64,000 bases of DNA from Piliocolobus tephrosceles (Eukaryota > Chordata > Mammalia > Primates > Cercopithecidae), in the NCBI RefSeq assembly GCF_002776525.5, contig NC_045441.1, positions 108,062,401 through 108,126,400 on the forward strand, read 5' to 3'. Positions 57,715-64,000 of this stretch are shown in pieces; positions within the stretch are counted from its first letter, which is position 1, and every line of letters begins with the position of its first letter. A program made the translations under genes and the position numbers. The notes beneath the pieces were generated by a model, which was given only the letters and a program-made list of their open reading frames with translations, was not told the origin of the DNA and did no database searches.

Positions 57715-59827
57715 TAAGACTCAAGAGTTTCTTCATTGCCAGTGAGAGACTAGTTGCTTCCTATCCAGCCAGAGTTAGAGACAATCACCTACATTAAAAT
57801 CCCTCATTTGAAATACTTAGGATGGTTGTTGTTTTTCTTATTACTCTGTCCCAAACTGGTAACAATCATATTGTTTGTTTTTATAGCAAAAGATCATGGA
57901 TAATTCAATACTGACCAATTTCTCTTGGGGAAAAACAGGGACTAAAGCTCAAGGCTGAAGTTACTAACAAATATTTCTCACATATATAATACAGAAAGTT
58001 GTGTTACTGACTAGATTGATATTGTTATTTGCCTTCTTATATGTATACTCTTTATATTTAAAAAGATTTCTCATTTTTAGCATGTTCTTTCCTGTCATCC
58101 TGCAATAGGATGAAATACTGCCTATATAGCAAAAAGCAGCTGTGTGCAGATATTTATATTGCAAATAAGCATAATGCAATATTGCTATTATTACACTTAC
58201 CAGATGCCATCCTGTGGTTCCCCATTGAGTACTATTGCTTACTTACATTTCTTATTTAGCTTAGGGATATTATTTGTGAAAAACAAGTGGCTACATGAAA
58301 GTATATCAGCAGGCTTCATTTTACATGGTAGGACAGAAGCATGGTCTAAAAACACAATACAAAATCTTAGAGTGGATGAGAGGCAAATTTATGAGTAATT
58401 TTAAAATCTGCCACACAAGCAAAATAAAAATTAATATGTAGAATTTTTCTAAATACAAAATAAATACATCATTGAGGGAATTAACTCTTTTTAATCTAGG
58501 TGTCCATCTTACCACATTGTCTCCCAAATGCATAGTAGCTACTTGCTCTATATTTCTATATGCAACTGGAATATTTAAATGTTCATAAGCGTTAGATATT
58601 TTTGAAAAATAATCAAGTCATGTATGTTTCTGTATCCCACAAATTATAACATACAATTGATTGTCCTGATAAGAATAAAAAGTAAACAACATTTTTTTTG
58701 AACAGGTTTTGTTTGAGATAGGGAAGGCCTGTAAAGCTGACCAAGACATCTAACGCTTTCACAATAAATACAAGCAAAAAGTATACCTTCCAAGAATGTT
58801 ACACTGATGCCCTAAGGGATTCAGGGCTCTCACCTAACTAAATACAGCATCCTGAGAGGTGAGAGTAGGAAAGCATGCTATTATATCTCACAGGAAACAT
58901 TCTGATTCTGGTGTCTCATTCTCATGACAAAGGTGGCAAGCAGAATAGAGAATAGCACAGCATGGATCCATCCTCCTGACAAAGACAGGAAGAAGAATGG
59001 AAAATAATGCAAAGTTAGTGTCTTCTTGTTCAAATATATTATAATCTTAGGTCTTCCTCTCTTCCAACAAGGATGTGAGACATTTAGTCCTGACAAAGTG
59101 TAACTGTGATATAATAATTGCTAGAACTGCAGACTTTAGAGAGTTTCAGGGTTTGCTTTCCAAATAGAAGGTCTATTAACATTCACAAGTGTTTTTGCTT
59201 TCCCAGAAAGAATGTTTTTAAAGGAAATATAACTGCTATACCATGGAATTATATAGAAAGTAGAGGCAAGACTCTTCAAAAATTGCATTGTGGTAACCTT
59301 AGACTATTTGCAAAAGAAAATAATTTATGTTGGAAAAGGAAAGAAGAAACATCTACTGAAAATGCTGCAGTTACAATATTTGTCATTGCATCTAGTGATA
59401 GCATGGAACAAATAGCACAGCACTGACTGTAGGTGTATATGTGTTCATGCCGTCCTGTATACATGAACAAAAGTAAGCTAGAAATTGTAATAACAAAACA
59501 AATTAATAAAAGTCATCTCATTGTCACATGTCATTAAAATATTTTTCAAGGGTCAAAACTCCACAGTTAAAGCAAACTGAAAAAAACTTGAGTATTTAAA
59601 AAAATAAAACTTGTGCATAAATACTATTACCTGGATATTTATTTCATTTTATATAGTATTCTGATCATTTTAAGTTGCAACTAGGGAAATCCACTGCAAA
59701 TTCAACAGGTTGTAGTTATTCAAATTTTTGGATGTCTATTTTCAAACCTTCATTCTGAAATATTTTTTGTCATAGCTAGAGCTTAAACTTCTAAATAGCA
59801 GTTTGAGAAGTTCTAGTAGCAATATAA
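57715..59827. other. AT-rich sequence without genes
   Basis: No named transposon. Includes duplication block 58161-58270. A 102-codon plus frame (59118-59426) has no recognisable domain and is treated as chance. Confidence 0.5.
58161..58270 (+). repeat. Direct repeat C, copy 1 (partner at 61958-62067)
   Basis: About 110 bases are shared with 61958-62067 at close to 90% identity by eye, including ATAATGCAATATTGCTATTA and TTACACTTACCAGATG. The flanks do not match. I do not recognise the sequence as a known repeat. Confidence 0.85.
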
Positions 59828-59925
59828 CAGCGGCTTTACATACATTCAGGTTTAACTCTCACAGCACTCTGTGAAAAAGAACCTGCTATTATCTGTACTT
59901 CACCAAAAGGAAACTTAGCACATCA
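59828..59925 (-). mobile_element. MIR SINE fragment
   Basis: Antisense MIR core: GGCTTTACATACATTCAGG, CTCTCACAGCACTCTGTGA, ACCTGCTATTATCTGTACTT and a worn AAAAGGAAACTTAG. Short. Confidence 0.7.
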
Positions 59926-61090
59926 CACATCTATGTGTTGGGAAAAGGGCCTGGTGAAAACTTCTCTTTTGTCCTCTGAAGGTTCACTGAAAATTAACTG
60001 ACAAACGACCGATTAATATACTAAATGGCATATAAATGTGTTAGCACGAATGGAGGAACATTGCAGAGTGATTACCACACATGGGGTATGGATGGTTCTA
60101 TACCCTTCTTCTTAGGGAAAATGAAGATGGGAAAATGTGGATGATTTAAGGGAGCCAGTAAATGATTTTGAGGAAAATTCAGTAAACTTGAAGTACATAC
60201 AATGGCTTGGAACAGTCGGTTGGGCCTGCAGAACAATGATTTGTGACAAAAGGCTGTCAGGTGTGTTGAGAGATTTTAATCTTTGTTTCCAGCAACATGA
60301 GTTCAGTTAATGAAAACTCAGGGAAGGGACCAGAGATAATTGTTTTCTCCTTTAGTAGGTCCAGAGTTTAGGCAGTTAAGGGAATTCCAGAGAACAACTT
60401 CACTCTGTGCTTTGGGGGAGAAAAACGATTGAGAGATAGATGGGTGGGGAGGTCAGAGAGACCTTGAGGCTTCTTCTTCAGTTCAGCATGTCAAAGTGTC
60501 ATATTTTAGGGTATCAGTTTCTAAGCCCAAACATTGAAAACTGGGATTGAATCTCCCAGTTTAAAATAAGGAGTGAAGTTGGCACTAAAATCAGAAGTAG
60601 ACTTGCACTGTACTATATACATTTGAAGACATCTGAACCTATTTCTCATGAAAAATGATCTGATAATTGTGTCTGATTTATTAATTAATAGAAATATGAG
60701 ACTCAAAAAGTGACTTATTGAAGGAGTCATCAGCAGATCTGAATTTTGCATGTATACACCTTGTACTTGCTTTTTGTTCTAGAAGTCTCTGCAATGGTTA
60801 GCCTTGGCTTGCTCACAATGAGAAATTGGGTATTTGGGCGCCAGTCCCATGGGTGCTTTTTGCACCGACATCTTAAAGAGCTCATGACAGAGACAATAGC
60901 TGAACGGATTGGAGTGGAAATTCAGTTTTAAGATCTAGTCTCTCAAATCACTGTGTTCCCAAAGCACTGTGCAACACCCAGATAGAAGAGGTAACCGCCT
61001 TGATGAAGAAGTAAGTTGAGGTTAATTAGCTGACTCCTAGTTGATGAGATGCCAAGAGAGTGAGGAAGGAGAGCTGAGGAGGGCGGAGAG
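59926..61090. other. Unassigned sequence
   Basis: No recognised gene or repeat. Confidence 0.5.
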
Positions 61091-61125
61091 TTACTACTAC
61101 ATCACTGAATGTGATGTAGTAGTAA
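61091..61125. repeat. Perfect 15-bp inverted repeat (hairpin)
   Basis: Arm TTACTACTACATCAC (61091-61105), 5-base loop TGAAT, then the exact reverse complement (61111-61125). It stands in otherwise ordinary unique sequence. Confidence 0.95.
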
Positions 61126-61286
61126 AGATCATGTTGCATGGGAAGTTTAAGAAACTGAAATGCTAAGTTATATAAAAGGTATAAAAATGGTATAGTCAGA
61201 AATAAAGAGTGACACTTAAATCATTATAAGCAGGCTTGAAACACTTTCAGAATGTGTAAAAGTCTAGAAAAAAATGTCAAAAATAA

Positions 61287-61515
61287 TCACAATAGCTTAC
61301 ATTTTTAGATACTTAACTCTGGTAGGTATCATCCTATGTGCTTTATGTACATTAACTTATCCTCACAATAATCCTATGATGTAGAATTGTTATTGCTATC
61401 AATATAATATCACTGACAATATAAGGAGAATGAGATAGATATAGAACTTGCCCATGGTCACTGGACTTCAACTCAGGCAGTTAGCTGTAGGCTCTGTGAT
61501 CTCAATTACTAACAT
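61287..61515 (-). mobile_element. MIR SINE, nearly complete
   Basis: Antisense MIR: TAGCTTACATTTTTAGATAC, CTATGTGCTTTATGTACATT, CCTCACAATAATCCTATGAT, GAACTTGCCCATGGTCACTG and TCAACTCAGGCAG in the expected order. Confidence 0.85.
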
Positions 61516-61781
61516 ACGACCTTGTATATGGTTGAAGGCACTAGAGAGAGAGAAAGGAATCTTAGAGAGGGCAGCATTCTAGAGATTCTACTGAAAAAAA
61601 AAAAGTATATAGCAAGGACAATTTTCTTTTTATTTGTGATTTTTAAATTGCACTTCAAGCTGATGTAAGCAGGAAAATGTATGTTGCACATGTGAAAGAA
61701 TAGAGAAGTATAGGGAAAAAAGAAACAGGAGGGAAATGAAGGGAAAGAACTCAATCTAGAACAACATACTTTCTACTCCCA
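61516..61781. other. Unassigned sequence
   Basis: Short A-run near 61592. No gene. Confidence 0.5.
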
Positions 61782-61915
61782 CTATTATTAATATCCAAAT
61801 TTAGTATCAGACAAGTAGTAGAGAGAGAAACATATAATTAATCTGTAGGGCAACCAAATGAACATATTCATGCCTACCTACATTCATCATAGGTCCGATG
61901 TATACAGCATTACAC
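61782..61915 (+). repeat. Direct repeat D, copy 1 (partner at 62832-62967)
   Basis: About 134 bases are repeated 1,050 bases downstream. Shared strings include TATTATTAATATCCAA, GACAAGTAGTAGAGA and ACATATAATTAATCTG. It lies just upstream of repeat C copy 2. Confidence 0.85.
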
Positions 61916-61957
61916 AATAGTATAATGTATCATTGATTAGTCTTTGCTGCAAAGGTC

Positions 61958-62067
61958 CAAATAAACATAATGCAATATTGCTATTATTACACTTACCAGA
62001 TGTCATCCTATGGTTCCCTATTTAGTGCTATTGCTTACTTACGTTTCTTAATTAGCTTAGGGATACT
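61958..62067 (+). repeat. Direct repeat C, copy 2
   Basis: Partner of 58161-58270. Between C copy 2 and D copy 2 there is a 25-30 base string, TTTTATTACAAGAAAGAACA (62254), that recurs near 63329 in the same spacing as the D copies. Confidence 0.85.
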
Positions 62068-62831
62068 GTTTCTGCTCCCAGTCAATTAAAGTGGTTTACA
62101 GAGAAAGGAAAGAATGTGTGATTAGGGCAATGCAAGAGGTAATGAGAATAGTTTTGGACTCCCTATTTTGTAAATAATACCTGCTCGTATTTACTTGTTC
62201 TGAGAAAAGTTAATGAATGTCATTAGAATCTGAGAAAGTTAAAGTCTTAGAATTTTATTACAAGAAAGAACATCTTACTGCTTACTTTAGAATGCATTGG
62301 AGGAGGAATGTCTCCAATAAGGCTGCCAGCTCACACTGTCCAGGTATAAAATGACTGATGCTTGCAAAAATGAGGGTTGTAGATATAAAGAGGCAGCATT
62401 TCACTTCATTTCTTTTTGTGCTAGTTGTACTACTTGCTAAATATATTATAATATTCTAAGTACCAAAACATTAAAAAAGTCAACATCCTAAAATAACTTG
62501 GTAGATATAAGCCCCAAAAGGTTACCACTGATTTTTTCCCTTTTAGTGTAACTTAATGGGAACTAAAATATCCTAGTTGCTATTCTTTTAGTTCAGGAGA
62601 TTAAGTACCTTTGGTTTCTTTCACATCTAGGAGGATACTGTTTGCTCTGTACAAATTGCTAATGCTTCTAGGTCTTAATCTTCTCATCTCTGTAATGGAA
62701 TAGATAAGATATTAAATTTCTTTTTTACAATATTGCCTTCCAAAGACATTTTGTTTGAAGATCACTTTCAGTCGGTCCAGTTGTTTTGAGGTGTTTTGAA
62801 TATTTTATGGTCACATTTGTGCTAATGATTT

Positions 62832-62967
62832 ATATTATTAATATCCAATTTTAGTACTCCGACAAGTAGTAGAGAAAGGAACATATAATTAATCTGCAGG
62901 ATAACCAAATAAACATATTCATACCTACATATATCCATCATAGGTCCAAAGTGTATAGTGTTACACA
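62832..62967 (+). repeat. Direct repeat D, copy 2
   Basis: Partner of 61782-61915, with a few small indels. Repeat C does not follow it, so the duplicated unit, if one, has since been rearranged. Confidence 0.85.
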
Positions 62968-64000
62968 GGCAAGCAAGGTGTTGGGAAAATGTTGTCAGAA
63001 TGTTGTAAACAAATATACCAATATATATATCATTAAAAAAGTAATTCTATTTTCCTTGAAATTGTTGTCTTGAAAGGCTGTATGCTTTATTTCAACAATT
63101 ACATTACTGTTCAAAGCAGTATTTCAACTCATCTTCTCGAACTGCCTTCAAAACCTGTGACACTTTTGTATGAACAGCCTCAATGATGGCAAAATTTTAT
63201 TAATGATGGGTGGATTTGGTTGTTTACAAAAGAAGAAGACCAAGTTTCTTATAGAGTTTATTGAGTGACTCCTACACAACAACAAATGAAGTATTCCAAA
63301 GTTGTTTTGAAAACTTTATGTTCAAATTTTATTACAAGAAAAAATATCTTACAGCATCATTGCAACCATACACACATCTGTGCTACAATACAATAAAATT
63401 TCTGTGAACAAGCTTCCATAAGAAATTACTATACTTTTTCTTTTATAAATTTCTTGCTTTAGCATTTATACATCATGTATACAGATATTTTTCTATCTAT
63501 AGAAATAATATGAATATCTGTCATAAAATAATTGTCATAATATATTGATAAATTTATCCTTTCTGTATTTCATGCATTTCAACTATGTATCAACACAATG
63601 TATAACTGTAGAATTATGCACAGTTACCTGCAAGGTGGGATAGATGATTTAAGATGACATTTTTCTTTCTATTCTGTCCAATTTGTGTGTGATATTTTAT
63701 TTAACAGTATTTTTCAAAAGAAATATATTATTTGATAAAATTATTACTCAATGAATTCCATCAAAATGTCATCTTTTTATGTGCTTAAAAGGCTTCTTAT
63801 CCTCCATTATTAAGTGATAAAAGATTATAATTTGACAAAAAAGTTACTAAAATGAATGATTTTAAAAGTATGTTTTAATAAAATGTAACATAAAATGCAA
63901 AGCAAATATAAAAAAGAATTCCTTTATTATACTGAAACTAAATTTTAATTTTTCCAACTCACCCTATGTATTTTTATATGTAGTGTGTATGTATATATAT
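62968..64000. other. AT-rich sequence to the window end
   Basis: No recognised gene or named repeat. A short match to 62254 occurs near 63329. Confidence 0.5.

Noticed and set aside
59118..59426. 102-codon plus frame
   Set aside because: No domain and no retrocopy or exon features; compatible with chance.
1..64000. CRISPR array, tRNA, rRNA, snRNA or bacterial-type operon
   Set aside because: No regularly spaced short repeats with unique spacers. No cloverleaf or RNA gene signatures outside SINE-derived sequence. The composition and repeats are those of a primate nuclear genome.

Overview
The window is non-coding primate nuclear DNA. It is AT-rich, low in CpG and built almost entirely from interspersed repeats (Alu, L1, L2, MIR, hAT, MaLR, ERVL, ERVK) of very different ages. 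The youngest copies point to an Old World monkey (Cercopithecidae) rather than human. The AluY at 22238-22540 carries the sequence variants I know from the cercopithecine AluYRa-type lineage, and the full-length L1 at about 29990-36198 has a 3' UTR of the Old World monkey type. The species cannot be fixed further from the sequence alone. I find no intact protein-coding gene, no spliced gene structure, no tRNA/rRNA/snRNA gene and no CRISPR array. The open reading frames present are repeat remnants or chance.

Layout. 1-3600: pyrimidine microsatellites, a mosaic of inverted and direct duplications (553-1745), AluS, MIR, L2 and MER5A. 3600-17500: a long stretch of AT-rich, mostly unique sequence, broken by an Alu and by an antisense L2 that itself holds a hAT element (7946-9060). 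A perfect DR1 nuclear-receptor motif lies at 14862. 17500-24200: L2, MIR, Alu and a 3' L1 fragment that was later hit by the young AluY. 24222-26110: a processed pseudogene of POLR2D (RNA polymerase II subunit RPB4), split in its coding part by an AluJ. 28126-28290: a 57-bp minisatellite. 29980-36208: a full-length L1 on the minus strand with 10-bp target-site duplications. Both its ORFs are broken, and an ORF0-like antisense frame in its 5' UTR runs out into flanking DNA. 36400-46600: MaLR LTRs, FLAM/Alu pieces, L1M and L2.

48241-57714 is the most structured region: three retroviral generations nested in each other. An ancient MaLR (MST/THE1-like) with 5-bp GAGGC target duplications contains an ERVL (HERV-L-like) provirus with gag, pro, pol, integrase and dUTPase remnants. 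The integrase region of that provirus contains a solo class II (ERVK, MER9-like) LTR in the opposite orientation. The ERVL pol also carries a perfect 19-bp hairpin. The rest (57715-64000) is AT-rich sequence with MIR elements, local duplications and a second perfect hairpin (15-bp arms).

The genes do not act together, since none is functional. The interest lies in nested insertion history, duplication/inversion scars, two perfect hairpins that look like template-switch events, and possible regulatory DNA. Repeat family names come from memory of consensus sequences and were not checked with a database.
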